A stretch of 64,000 bases of DNA, from positions 372,997 through 436,996 of the forward strand of contig NZ_JAPDOG010000001.1 of assembly GCF_026013545.1 (NCBI RefSeq). Direction: 5' to 3'. A program made the position numbers and the translations under genes. The notes under the pieces were generated by a model. The model worked only from the letters and a program-made list of their open reading frames with translations, was not told where the DNA came from and ran no database searches. The stretch comes from Defluviimonas salinarum. GTDB taxonomy: Bacteria; Pseudomonadota; Alphaproteobacteria; Rhodobacterales; Rhodobacteraceae. Below, piece by piece: positions 50,976 through 60,995 of the stretch; the first letter of the stretch is position 1, and each line of letters begins with the position of its first letter.

Positions 50976-51537
50976 TGATCAGCCCCACCTGAGTGGTCCG
51001 ATTTGATTGTTAGTGCATGACTTGCCTCTGGTCCATCGGGATGACGGATTCAGGGGCCGGCGGGCGATAGCCCAGAGCACTGTGGGGGCGTTTCGTGTTG
51101 TAGTGTTTCCTCCATTGCTCGATGAGGATCTTGGCCTCTCGGAGGCTGTAAAAGACCTCGCCGTTGAGCAGCTCGTCCCGGAACCTGGCGTTGAAGCTCT
51201 CGCAGTATCCGTTCTCCCAGGGTGACCCTGGTTCGATGTAGGCCGTCCTGGCACCGACGGCGGCAATCCAGTCCCGGACCGCCTGCGCGACGAACTCGGG
51301 GCCGTTGTCGGATCTGATGTAGGTGGGTGTTCCGCGCAGGATGAACATATCGGTGAGAGCATCGATGACGTCGACCGAACTCAGCTTCCGCCTGACCCGG
51401 ATCGCCAGGCATTCCCGGCTGAACTCGTCGAGGATGTTCAGCGTGCGGAATGCCTTCCCGTCATCGGTGCGGCAATGGACGAAATCATAGCTCGGCGGTG
51501 TCAGAGGAACCTGGCTTGCGGCGAGGCAGGGCGCCGA
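50976..51537 (-). mobile_element. IS3-family element, remnant
   Basis: A truncated insertion sequence. Its left boundary is marked by TGATCAGCCCCACCTGAG at 50976, which fits the outer part of an IS3-type inverted repeat. The transposase frame is open back to about 51537 without a start and lacks the orfA part and the N-terminal half of orfB, so it cannot transpose on its own. The remnant adjoins the SLC13 gene and another IS fragment, showing several insertion and deletion events in one spot. Confidence 0.75.
51010..51537 (-). pseudogene. IS3-family transposase (orfB) fragment
   Basis: The frame encodes the C-terminal DDE integrase part: SYDFVHCRTDDGKAFRTLNI (first Asp region), LDEFSRECLAIRV, then IRSDNGPEFVAQAVRDWIA (second Asp region), PGSPWENGYCESFNARFRDE (the Glu) and the end YNTKRPHSALGYRPPAP. 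No start lies between 51537 and the internal ATG at 51348, and the N-terminal half of the protein is missing. The sequence upstream of about 51505 no longer looks like IS3, so this is a 5'-truncated gene. Confidence 0.8.
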
Positions 51538-51660
51538 CTAGGTGTTCAGTCCCGGCATCTGGTGGATCGGATCGACGATGAATCTGTCCGGCTCTGAAGT
51601 CCAGACTTTGCAGATATATTCGTAGGGCGTGAGGCCGCTGAGGGTCTTGAGCCTGCGAGC
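51538..51660 (-). pseudogene. IS481-family transposase C-terminal fragment
   Basis: A 40-residue reading ARRLKTLSGLTPYEYICKVW followed by TSEPDRFIVDPIHQMPGLNT and a stop, which is the end of an IS481-type transposase. It is cut exactly where the IS6 left end begins (51661), so the IS6 insertion or an IS6-linked deletion removed the rest. The stop codon is next to the IS3 remnant. It documents a third transposon family in this patch. Confidence 0.75.
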
Positions 51661-52478
51661 GGCGCTGTCAGAAGGAATCCGGTTGAGACTGGCAGGTCGG
51701 CCTCGTAGCGTCCGGCCATGACGAAACGCGACCCTTTCAAGTATTTCCACAGCAGCCCGGAGATCATCCGCCTTGCAGTGATGCTCTATGTCCGGTTCCC
51801 GCTGTCGCTTCGGAACGTCGAGGACCTGCTTCACGAGCGCGGGATCGAGATCAGCCACGAGTCGGTGCGGTTCTGGTGGCAGCGTTTCGGCCCGATGTTC
51901 GCCGCCGAGATACGCAAGAAACGGGCTGAGCGGCTGCGTTCCGGGCCGCAGTGGCAATGGCACCTCGACGAGATGTTCGTGAAGATCAACGGTGAGCGAC
52001 ACTACTTGTGGCGGGCCATCGACCAGGAAGGCGAGGTCCTCGAAAGCTTCGTGACGAAAACGCGGGACAAGAAAGCTGCATTGAAATTCCTCAAGAAAAC
52101 AATGAAGCGCTACGGTCGGCCGCACATCTTGGTAACGGACAAGCTTCGCTCCTACGGTGCTGCGCTGAGAGAAGTCGGCGCGGCGGACCGGCAGGAAACG
52201 GGCCGCTGGCTCAACAACCGAGCGGAGAATTCGCACCTTCCTTTCCGACGACGGGAGCGGGCGATGCAACGGTTCCGGCGGATGCGAAGTCTGCAGATGT
52301 TCGCCGCCGTCCACGCCTCGGTCTTCAACCATTTCAACTCGGAGCGCAGCTTCTACTCGAGGGCAAATTTCAAGAAGAACCGCGCCGCTGCTCTCGCCGA
52401 GTGGCGTCAACTCGGCGCGGCGTAAGGGGCAGCGATCCTGTCCTTGTGGAGACGAGTTCGAATCTGTCTGACAGCTCC
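51661..52478 (+). mobile_element. IS6-family element, left copy, 818 bp
   Basis: Ends were placed from matching terminal repeats: GGCGCTGTCAGA at 51661 and, on the other strand, GGAGCTGTCAGA ending at 52478. Its length of 818 bp is normal for IS6. The 8 bp outside each end (CTGCGAGC and GGCAAAGA) are different, so there is no simple target duplication, which fits IS6 action by cointegrates and adjacent deletions. It truncates an IS481 fragment on one side and the dehydrogenase gene on the other. Confidence 0.85.
51718..52425 (+). CDS. IS6-family transposase
   Basis: A 235-residue DDE transposase. The catalytic acids lie in HLDEMFVKINGERHYLWRAI (first Asp), ILVTDKLRSYGAALREV (second Asp) and RAENSHLPFRRRERAMQRF (Glu). 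The N-terminus, PEIIRLAVMLYVRFPLSLRN and HERGIEISHESVRFWWQRFG, is the IS6 family HTH. The ATG lies 57 bp from the left end of the element, and the second copy at 63675 has the same offset. It appears intact and likely active. Confidence 0.92.
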   Translation: MTKRDPFKYFHSSPEIIRLAVMLYVRFPLSLRNVEDLLHERGIEISHESVRFWWQRFGPMFAAEIRKKRAERLRSGPQWQWHLDEMFVKINGERHYLWRAIDQEGEVLESFVTKTRDKKAALKFLKKTMKRYGRPHILVTDKLRSYGAALREVGAADRQETGRWLNNRAENSHLPFRRRERAMQRFRRMRSLQMFAAVHASVFNHFNSERSFYSRANFKKNRAAALAEWRQLGAA

Positions 52479-53210
52479 GGCAAAGACATCGACGTCCTGG
52501 CGCAAGATGTCGTCCGGCGAAACAACCATGGCATCGAAATCGACTTCCGCCGCGCGCACGGCCGCATCGTTGATGTCGCTCACGATCAGCTTGGCCCCGG
52601 CCGCGTGCAGCATTCCTGCCAGGCTCATGCCGACATGGCCAAGCCCCTGAACTGCGACCGTCTTGCCGGTCAGATCGTCAGAGCCAAGGCGATGTTTCAG
52701 GGTCTGCTTCAGGCACAGGAACACACCGCGCGCGGTGACCGGCGACGGATCGCCGCTGGCGAACTCGCCGCCTTCAAGACCCGCGACATAGGAGGTTCTT
52801 TCCGCCACATACGCCATGTCCTGCGGAGACACGCCGACATCCTCGGCGGTGTAGTAATCACCTGCCAGACATTCTATCAACGTACCGAAGGCGCGCATCA
52901 GTTCCGGCGTCTTTTGCGTCTTGGGATCGCCGATGATCACCGATTTCCCGCCGCCGAGCGGCAGATCGGCCGCAGCGTTCTTGTAGGTCATGCCCCGCGA
53001 CAGACGCTCGACATCGTAGATTGCGTCCTCGATCCTGGCGTAGTTGAACATCCGGCAGCCGCCGGCCGCGGGCCCGCGGCGCAGCGAATGGATGGACACC
53101 AGGGCGTGCAACCCGGTCTGCTCGTCCCGCGCCTCGACCAGTCTTTCGTACCCCTCGCGGGGCTCGAGTTCACGGATGGCGAAATTCGGCTTGGTGACGA
53201 CCTGGTTCAT
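52407..53210 (-). pseudogene. Leucine dehydrogenase-like gene, 3' end cut by IS6
   Basis: A Glu/Leu/Phe/Val dehydrogenase starting MNQVVTKPNFAIRELEPREG. Residues include RRGPAAGGCRMF, GMTYKNAAADLPLGGGKSVI with the catalytic Lys, and the NAD-binding GLGHVGMSLAG. The protein runs normally to DDILRQDVDVFA, where the family should go on for about 90 residues. At 52478 the frame enters the IS6 end and reads GAVRQIRTRLHKDRIAAPYA to a stop at 52407. So the C-terminal domain is lost and the product is probably inactive. The enzyme would have converted branched-chain amino acids to keto acids for the bkd pathway next door. Confidence 0.85.
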
Positions 53211-53404
53211 GTGTTGACCCTCATGTGGCAAGGACGGAACGGTGAAAGCCGTGTTGCCGCACGCCTAAGTTGCGACTTTCTCTTCCGACCGGATGCCGCT
53301 TGTTCTACCTCCGCATTGCCAGAATGACTGTTGGAATTTACAAAGAGTATCGCGCACATTCAAAACCTGGTTTCGCCAGACCGCGACATGACGAAAGAAA
53401 ATTC

Positions 53405-53875
53405 GTGAAACCTCTGGACTCGACAGATATCCGAATCCTTCGCACCCTGCTGAGGGAAGGCAATATCCCGAACACGAAGCTGTCGGAGCTCGTTGCCCTC
53501 TCGACCAGCCAATGCTGGCAGCGCGTGCAGCGCCTGCAGCGCGACGGCTACATCGAAGGATACAACGCGGTGATCAACCACCGCCTGCTCGGCTATTCCG
53601 ATATCGTCCTGGTCGAGATTTCGGCGGCGCGCGATGAAGTCACGCGCATCGCCGAGCTCTGTGAAGAACTCAGCAAGATACCCGAGGTGCTGGAAGTGCA
53701 CCTGACCTCCGGCGAATACGACTGCTTCATCAAGGTCGCCGTCGACGGGACGCGGGGATACGAGAACTTCCTCAACAAGAAACTGTACCGCATCAAGGGT
53801 GTGCGCAACTCCCGGTCATCCTTTTCTCTGAAATGCTTCAAGAACGAGACCGGATTCGTGCCCGACATGTTGTAG
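53405..53875 (+). CDS. bkdR: Lrp/AsnC family regulator (BkdR-like)
   Basis: A 156-residue regulator beginning VKPLDSTDIRILRTLLREGN, which is the usual Lrp start, with an HTH (TKLSELVALSTSQCWQRVQR) and a RAM ligand-binding domain (VEISAARDEVTRIAELCEEL, VLEVHLTSGEYDCFIKVAVD). GTG at 53405 gives the normal family length; upstream in-frame starts add a poor lead. In Pseudomonas BkdR activates bkd genes in response to branched-chain amino acids. Its place before the bkd operon supports that role here, so the symbol is given by context. Confidence 0.8.
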   Translation: MKPLDSTDIRILRTLLREGNIPNTKLSELVALSTSQCWQRVQRLQRDGYIEGYNAVINHRLLGYSDIVLVEISAARDEVTRIAELCEELSKIPEVLEVHLTSGEYDCFIKVAVDGTRGYENFLNKKLYRIKGVRNSRSSFSLKCFKNETGFVPDML

Positions 53876-55558
<1,683 letters not shown>

Positions 55559-55560
55559 TC

Positions 55561-56574
55561 ATGACTCAGATGACGATGATCGCGGCGATCCAGAACGCCC
55601 ATGACCTGGCCATGGCGCGTGACGAGAATGTTGTCGTTTTTGGCGAGGATGTCGGTTATTTCGGCGGCGTGTTCCGCTGCACCGCGGGGCTACAACAAAA
55701 GTACGGCAGCTCGCGTTGTTTCGACGCGCCGATCAGCGAGCTGGGGATTGTCGGTGCCGGAATCGGCATGGCGGCATACGGGCTCAAACCCGTCGTCGAG
55801 GTGCAGTTCGCCGACTACATGTACCCCGCCTATGACCAGATCGTTTCCGAGGCGGCACGCCTGCGCTACCGATCGGGCGGTGAGTTCACCTGCCCGATCG
55901 TCGTGCGCATGCCGACGGGTGGCGGCATCTGGGGCGGACAGACCCACAGCCAGAGCCCCGAGGCGCTCTTTACCCATGTCGCCGGGCTCAAGACCGTCAT
56001 CCCGTCGAACCCGCAGGATGCCAAGGGGCTTTTGCTGGCAGCGATAGCCGATCCCGACCCGGTGATCTTTCTCGAACCGAAGCGGCTCTACAATGGCCCG
56101 TTCGATGGCCACCATGACCGTCCTGTCCGGCCCTGGAAAACCCACCCGCTGGGCGAGGTCGATCCCGGCTATTACGAGGTGCCGCTTGGCAAGGCTGCCG
56201 TGGTTCGCGCGGGCCAGGAGTTGAGCATCGTCACTTACGGCACCATGGTCCATGTGGCGATCGCGGCGGCTGAGGAAACGGGCATCGACGCCGAAGTCAT
56301 CGACCTGCGCACACTGATCCCGCTCGACACCGAAACGGTGATGGCCTCGGTCCAGAAAACCGGGCGCTGCCTGGTCCTGCACGAGGCGACACTAACCTCG
56401 GGTTTCGGTGCCGAGCTTGCCGCGCAGATCCAGGCGGAATGTTTCTATCACCTCGAAGCGCCCGTGCTGCGGGTGGCGGGTTGGGACACGCCCTATCCGC
56501 ATGCGCAGGAATGGGCCTATTTTCCAGGGCCCGACCGGGTGGGGCGCAACATGCTAAAACTGATGGAGGCGTAA
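55561..56574 (+). CDS. bkdA2: Branched-chain 2-oxoacid dehydrogenase E1 beta subunit
   Basis: A 337-residue E1 beta with VVVFGEDVGYFGGVFRCTAG, CFDAPISELGIVGAGIGMAA, VVEVQFADYMYPAYDQIVSE and TYGTMVHVAIAAAEE. The end, GWDTPYPHAQEWAYFPGPDR, is typical. It forms the alpha2beta2 E1 with BkdA1. I chose the ATG at 55561, 2 nt after the bkdA1 stop; a TTG at 55555 is possible. The gene is followed directly by bkdB. Confidence 0.93.
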   Translation: MTQMTMIAAIQNAHDLAMARDENVVVFGEDVGYFGGVFRCTAGLQQKYGSSRCFDAPISELGIVGAGIGMAAYGLKPVVEVQFADYMYPAYDQIVSEAARLRYRSGGEFTCPIVVRMPTGGGIWGGQTHSQSPEALFTHVAGLKTVIPSNPQDAKGLLLAAIADPDPVIFLEPKRLYNGPFDGHHDRPVRPWKTHPLGEVDPGYYEVPLGKAAVVRAGQELSIVTYGTMVHVAIAAAEETGIDAEVIDLRTLIPLDTETVMASVQKTGRCLVLHEATLTSGFGAELAAQIQAECFYHLEAPVLRVAGWDTPYPHAQEWAYFPGPDRVGRNMLKLMEA

Positions 56575-58251
56575 ATGGGGCTCTACACCATGAAGCTGCC
56601 CGATGTCGGCGAAGGCATCGCAGAGGCAGAACTCTGCGCCTGGCATGTCGCGGTCGGGGATGTCGTCAAGGAAGACGATCCTCTGGCCGAGGTGATGACC
56701 GACAAGGCCGCCGTCGAGATCCCTTCGGCCGTGTCGGGCAGGGTCGTCTGGCTGGGCGGCGCGGCCGGTGACACCATGGCCATCGGGGCCGATCTGATCC
56801 GGCTGGAAGTCGAGGGCGAGGGTAACACAAGCCCCGATGAGGCCGCCGCGTCGGATGCGGCATCCGCCGTCAAAGCGCCTGCCCCGGCCGCCGCAAGACC
56901 TGCGGAGGCGCCCCCAGCGCCCAGGTTCGACTTGAAGGTGGCAGACGGCAAGGGGCTTTTTGAGATCAAGGTCCCTGATGTCGGCGAGGGCATTGCCGAG
57001 GCCGAGCTGACGGGCTGGAGCGTCTCGGTCGGGGCTCAGATCAAGGAAGACGACATCATCGCCGAGGTGATGACCGAAAAGGCCGCGGTCGAGATCCCGT
57101 CCAATGCGTCGGGCAAGGTGCTTTATCTCGGCGGCAGCGTTGGAGACACGCTGGCCATCGGCAGCACGCTGATCCTGCTCGAAGTGGACGGCGCGGGAAA
57201 CACGACGGTCGAGGATGTCGCGAAGAGACTGGCTTCGACCGCGCCTGCCACGGCCGCCGCGCCGGCTCCGTCGATCCCGTCAAAACCCGTGCCCAAGCCG
57301 AGACCGGAGGCCTCGGCGCCTAGGCCGGCGCCGAAGGCGGCAACCGCTCCAGCCGGCGCACAACGCCGCGCCGAAGGCGAAAGACCCTTGACGACGCCAT
57401 CCGTGCGCAAGCGCGCGCGGGAGCTTGGCGTCGACCTGCGTCGGGTCATGGGCAGCGGTCCGGCCGGGCGGATCACCCATGAGGATCTGACCCATTTCCA
57501 CCAGACCGGCGGGCAGGTCGCTGCAAGCGTCGCCAAACGTCCGCAGCGGAGCGGTGAAACCGAGGAAAGGGTGATCGGCCTGCGCCGCAAGATCGCAGAG
57601 CGCATGGCGCTGTCGAAGTCCCGCATCCCCCACATCACCATCGTCGAAGAGGTCGATGTCACCGAGCTTGAAGCGCTGCGCGGCCAGTTGAACCGGGCTA
57701 GGGCCGAAACCAAGGGCAAGCTGACCATCCTGCCCTTCGTGATCCGCGCGATCGTGGATGCGGTCGCCGCGCAACCCAACATCAACGCGCATTTCGAAGA
57801 TGACGCCGGCATGTTTCGTAAGTTTGAAGCGGTGCATGTCGGCATTGCGACCCAGACGCCGGGTGGGCTGATCGTTCCGGTCGTGCGTCATTGCGAGGCG
57901 ATGTCCTTGTGGGAGAGTGCGGCCGAACTTGGCCGTCTGGCCAGCGCGGCCCGCGACGGCAAGGCCAAGGCGGACGACCTGAGCGGATCGACCATCACGA
58001 TCACGTCGCTCGGGGCGCTTGGGGCCTTGGCCACCACGCCGATTATCAACTACCCGGAAGTGGCCATCGTCGGCATCAACAAGATTGCGGTGCGTCCGCA
58101 TTGGGACGGCAAGGGATTCGTGCCCCGCCAGAAGATGAACATCTCCTGCAGCTTTGACCACCGCGTCATCGACGGTTGGGACGCGGCGGTCTTTGTCCAG
58201 AAACTCAAGACACTTCTCGAAACGCCTGCGCTGCTGATGCTGGAGGACTGA
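56575..58251 (+). CDS. bkdB: Branched-chain 2-oxoacid dehydrogenase E2 with two lipoyl domains
   Basis: A 558-residue dihydrolipoamide acyltransferase. Two lipoyl domains occur, with the lipoylated lysines at Lys44 (MTDKAAVE) and Lys169 (MTEKAAVE), separated by an Ala/Pro linker. A peripheral subunit-binding domain lies at about 278-312 (TPSVRKRARELGVDLRRVMG). The catalytic domain ends with the SFDHRVIDGWDAA motif with the active His. It moves the acyl group from E1 to CoA. The P. putida protein has one lipoyl domain (423 residues as I recall), so two domains make this a longer form. ATG at 56575 directly follows the bkdA2 stop. Confidence 0.92.
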   Translation: MGLYTMKLPDVGEGIAEAELCAWHVAVGDVVKEDDPLAEVMTDKAAVEIPSAVSGRVVWLGGAAGDTMAIGADLIRLEVEGEGNTSPDEAAASDAASAVKAPAPAAARPAEAPPAPRFDLKVADGKGLFEIKVPDVGEGIAEAELTGWSVSVGAQIKEDDIIAEVMTEKAAVEIPSNASGKVLYLGGSVGDTLAIGSTLILLEVDGAGNTTVEDVAKRLASTAPATAAAPAPSIPSKPVPKPRPEASAPRPAPKAATAPAGAQRRAEGERPLTTPSVRKRARELGVDLRRVMGSGPAGRITHEDLTHFHQTGGQVAASVAKRPQRSGETEERVIGLRRKIAERMALSKSRIPHITIVEEVDVTELEALRGQLNRARAETKGKLTILPFVIRAIVDAVAAQPNINAHFEDDAGMFRKFEAVHVGIATQTPGGLIVPVVRHCEAMSLWESAAELGRLASAARDGKAKADDLSGSTITITSLGALGALATTPIINYPEVAIVGINKIAVRPHWDGKGFVPRQKMNISCSFDHRVIDGWDAAVFVQKLKTLLETPALLMLED

Positions 58252-58253
58252 TC

Positions 58254-59699
58254 ATGGAAGAACTTAACTGCAAGTTGCTGGTGATCGGCTCCGGCCCGGG
58301 CGGCTATGTCTGTGCCATTCGGGCGGGGCAGCTGGGCGTGGACACGATCATCGTCGAGGCCAAGGCCCATGGGGGCACCTGCCTGAACGTCGGCTGCATC
58401 CCCTCCAAGGCGCTGATCCATGCGGCCGATGAGTTTTCGCATGCGGTGAAATTCACCCGCGACAACAATCTCGGGATCTCCGTTCAGAAGCCGAAGATCG
58501 AACTGGAGAAAACCGTCGCCTGGAAGGACGGCATCGTCGCCCGGCTGAACGGCGGTGTCACTGCCTTGCTGAAACGGGCCGGGGTGCGGGCGATCATCGG
58601 CCATGCCCGTTTCCGGGATGGCAAATCGGTGATCGTTAAGACGGATATGGGCGAACAGCTCATTCGCGCCGAAAAAATCGTCATTGCAACGGGCTCGGTG
58701 CCGTTTGAGATTCCGTCCCTGCCGTTCGGGGGCGATGTGATCTCTTCCACGGAGGCCCTGGCGCTGACATCGGTGCCGAAAAGGCTCGTCGTTGTGGGCG
58801 GTGGCTATATCGGTCTCGAGATCGGCACCGCGATGTCCAAGCTGGGGGCGGAGGTCACCGTGGTGGAGTTCACCTCGCGCATCCTGCCGCAATACGACAC
58901 GGAACTGACCAAGCCCGTTGCCGACCGTCTGAAGGCGCTCGGCATCACCGTGATGCTGAACACGAAGGCCGAGGGGCTGAACGCCAGGAAGGACGCGCTG
59001 CGAGTCACGCTGGAAGGTGGCGACAGCACCGAACTGCCGTTCGACAAGGTTCTCGTTGCCGTCGGACGCAAGGCGCGGACTCATGATTGCGGGCTGGACG
59101 AACTGGCGCTGAAAATGAACGGCCAGTTCATCGAGATCGATGACCGTTGCCAGACGTCGATGCGCGATGTCTATGCCATCGGCGACGTTACGGGCGAACC
59201 GATGCTGGCGCATCGCGCGATCGCGCAGGGGGAAATGACGGCCGAGATCGTTGCCGGCGGCCCGCAGGCCTGGGACAAGCAATGTATCCCGGCGGTGTGC
59301 TTCACGGATCCCGAGATCGTGACCGCGGGCCTGTCGCCGGACGAGGCGAGGGAACTCGGACATGACATCGTCACGCCGGGTTTCACCCCCGAAGAAGAAC
59401 TGGTTCTGAACCGCGATATCGAGATCGGCAAGTTTCCCTTCACCGCCAACGGTCGCGCCATGACGATGGAAAACGACAGCGGCTTTATCCGCGTGGTCGC
59501 CAGGGCCAGCGATCATGTGATCCTCGGTGTTCAGGCAACCGGCGGAGGGGTGTCCGAGCTCGCGGCGGTCTTTGCGCTCGCCATCGAAATGGGGGCTCGT
59601 CTCGAAGACATTGCGGGCACCATCCATGCCCATCCAACCCAGAGCGAAGGCTTCCAGGAAGCGGCGCTGAAAGCATTGGGACATGCCATCCACATCTGA
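58254..59699 (+). CDS. lpdV: Dihydrolipoamide dehydrogenase of the branched-chain complex
   Basis: A 481-residue E3. The FAD-binding start is LLVIGSGPGGYVCAIRAGQL, and the redox disulfide is GGTCLNVGCIPSKAL (Cys43, Cys48). The NAD motif is LVVVGGGYIGLEIGTAMSKL, and the second FAD motif is YAIGDVTGEPMLAHRA. The C-terminal catalytic His is in HAHPTQSEGFQEA. It reoxidises the lipoyl groups of BkdB to make NADH. The ATG is 2 nt after the bkdB stop, so it is part of the operon. The name lpdV follows the Pseudomonas complex. Confidence 0.93.
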   Translation: MEELNCKLLVIGSGPGGYVCAIRAGQLGVDTIIVEAKAHGGTCLNVGCIPSKALIHAADEFSHAVKFTRDNNLGISVQKPKIELEKTVAWKDGIVARLNGGVTALLKRAGVRAIIGHARFRDGKSVIVKTDMGEQLIRAEKIVIATGSVPFEIPSLPFGGDVISSTEALALTSVPKRLVVVGGGYIGLEIGTAMSKLGAEVTVVEFTSRILPQYDTELTKPVADRLKALGITVMLNTKAEGLNARKDALRVTLEGGDSTELPFDKVLVAVGRKARTHDCGLDELALKMNGQFIEIDDRCQTSMRDVYAIGDVTGEPMLAHRAIAQGEMTAEIVAGGPQAWDKQCIPAVCFTDPEIVTAGLSPDEARELGHDIVTPGFTPEEELVLNRDIEIGKFPFTANGRAMTMENDSGFIRVVARASDHVILGVQATGGGVSELAAVFALAIEMGARLEDIAGTIHAHPTQSEGFQEAALKALGHAIHI

Positions 59700-59818
59700 G
59701 ACCGGAGCATCACGATCAACGCGCCGGTCGGTGCGACACCAACCTTTCAGGCCGCGGAACCCGGTCTTCTTGCCCGGCTTATAGCCGCGATGCCCGAATT
59801 GACACAAAGGCTGAACTC

Positions 59819-60970
59819 ATGGATTTCGCGTTAACAGAGGAACAGAGCGCCATCTTCGAGATGGCATTTGCTTTCGGTCAGGACCATATCGCGCCATTCG
59901 CCCTGCAGTGGGAAGATCAGGGAACCATCCCGAAGGACCTCTGGCCGCGGGTCGCCGAACTGGGACTGGGCGGTATCTATGTCTCGGAAGAATATGGCGG
60001 GTCCGGCCTGTCGCGGCTGGATGCCACGCTGGTTTTCGAGGCGCTGTCGATGGCCTGCCCCGCCGTCGCGTCGCTCCTGTCGATTCACAACATGTGCGGC
60101 GGCATGATCGACAAGTTCGGCTCGGAAGACACCAAGCAGAAGTGGCTCCCGCAACTCTGCAGCATGGAGAAGCTGTTCTCCTACTGCCTGACCGAACCCG
60201 GTTCCGGCTCGGATGCGGCGGCACTCCGCACCCGCGCCGAGCGGACCAATGGGGGCTACAAGCTGAATGGCACCAAGGCCTTCATCTCGGGCGGCAGCTA
60301 TTCCGACGTGTACCTGACCATGGTGCGCACCGGCGAAGATGGCCCGCGCGGGATATCGGCGGTGCTCGTCGAGGACGGCGCCAAGGGCCTGTCCTTTGGC
60401 GGGCTGGAACGCAAGATGGGCTGGAAGGCCCAGCCGACGGCACAGGTGCAGTTCGACGCGTGCGAAGTCCCTGCGGAAAACCTCGTGGGCGAGGAAGGCC
60501 GCGGCTTTACCTATGCCATGGCCGGTCTTGACGGCGGGCGGCTCAACATCGCCGCCTCCGCGCTCGGCGGCGCGCAGGCAGCCCTGAAGGCGGCGCTGGA
60601 CTATACCGGAGAGCGCAAGGCATTCGGCAAGACGATCGACCAGTTTCAGGCGCTTCAGTTCCGCCTGGCAGCCATGGAGATCAAGCTGCAGGCGGCGCGG
60701 ATTTTCCTGCGGCAGGCGGCGTGGAAGCTCGACACTAGGGCCCATGACGCGACGAAGTTCTGCGCCATGGCCAAGACATTCGTGACCGACGCGGCCTTTG
60801 AGGTAGCCAATGACGCGCTCCAGCTGCATGGCGGTTACGGCTATCTCGCCGATTACGGGATCGAGAAGATCGTGCGCGACTTGCGGGTGCACCAGATCCT
60901 CGAAGGCACCAATGAAATCATGCATCTGATCGTGTCGCGGCAGTTGCTGGTGGACCGCGGGCGCAGGTGA
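59819..60970 (+). CDS. Acyl-CoA dehydrogenase, isobutyryl/short-branched type
   Basis: A 383-residue flavoenzyme with the usual layout: MDFALTEEQSAIFEMAFAFG, MCGGMIDKFGSEDTKQKWLP, YCLTEPGSGSDAAAL, LNGTKAFISGGSYSDVYLTM and the C-terminal LQLHGGYGYLADYGIEKIVR, EGTNEIMHLIVSRQLL with the candidate catalytic Glu in EGTN. It oxidises the acyl-CoA made by the bkd complex, perhaps isobutyryl- or 2-methylbutyryl-CoA. It lies 119 nt after lpdV and may share its transcript. Substrate is inferred from neighbours. Confidence 0.85.
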   Translation: MDFALTEEQSAIFEMAFAFGQDHIAPFALQWEDQGTIPKDLWPRVAELGLGGIYVSEEYGGSGLSRLDATLVFEALSMACPAVASLLSIHNMCGGMIDKFGSEDTKQKWLPQLCSMEKLFSYCLTEPGSGSDAAALRTRAERTNGGYKLNGTKAFISGGSYSDVYLTMVRTGEDGPRGISAVLVEDGAKGLSFGGLERKMGWKAQPTAQVQFDACEVPAENLVGEEGRGFTYAMAGLDGGRLNIAASALGGAQAALKAALDYTGERKAFGKTIDQFQALQFRLAAMEIKLQAARIFLRQAAWKLDTRAHDATKFCAMAKTFVTDAAFEVANDALQLHGGYGYLADYGIEKIVRDLRVHQILEGTNEIMHLIVSRQLLVDRGRR

Positions 60971-60995
60971 TCATGGAAGAACAAAGGAGAGAGCG

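Noticed and set aside
58050..59807. 585-residue minus-strand frame opposite lpdV
   Set aside because: Antisense to a well-conserved enzyme gene and without recognisable domain.
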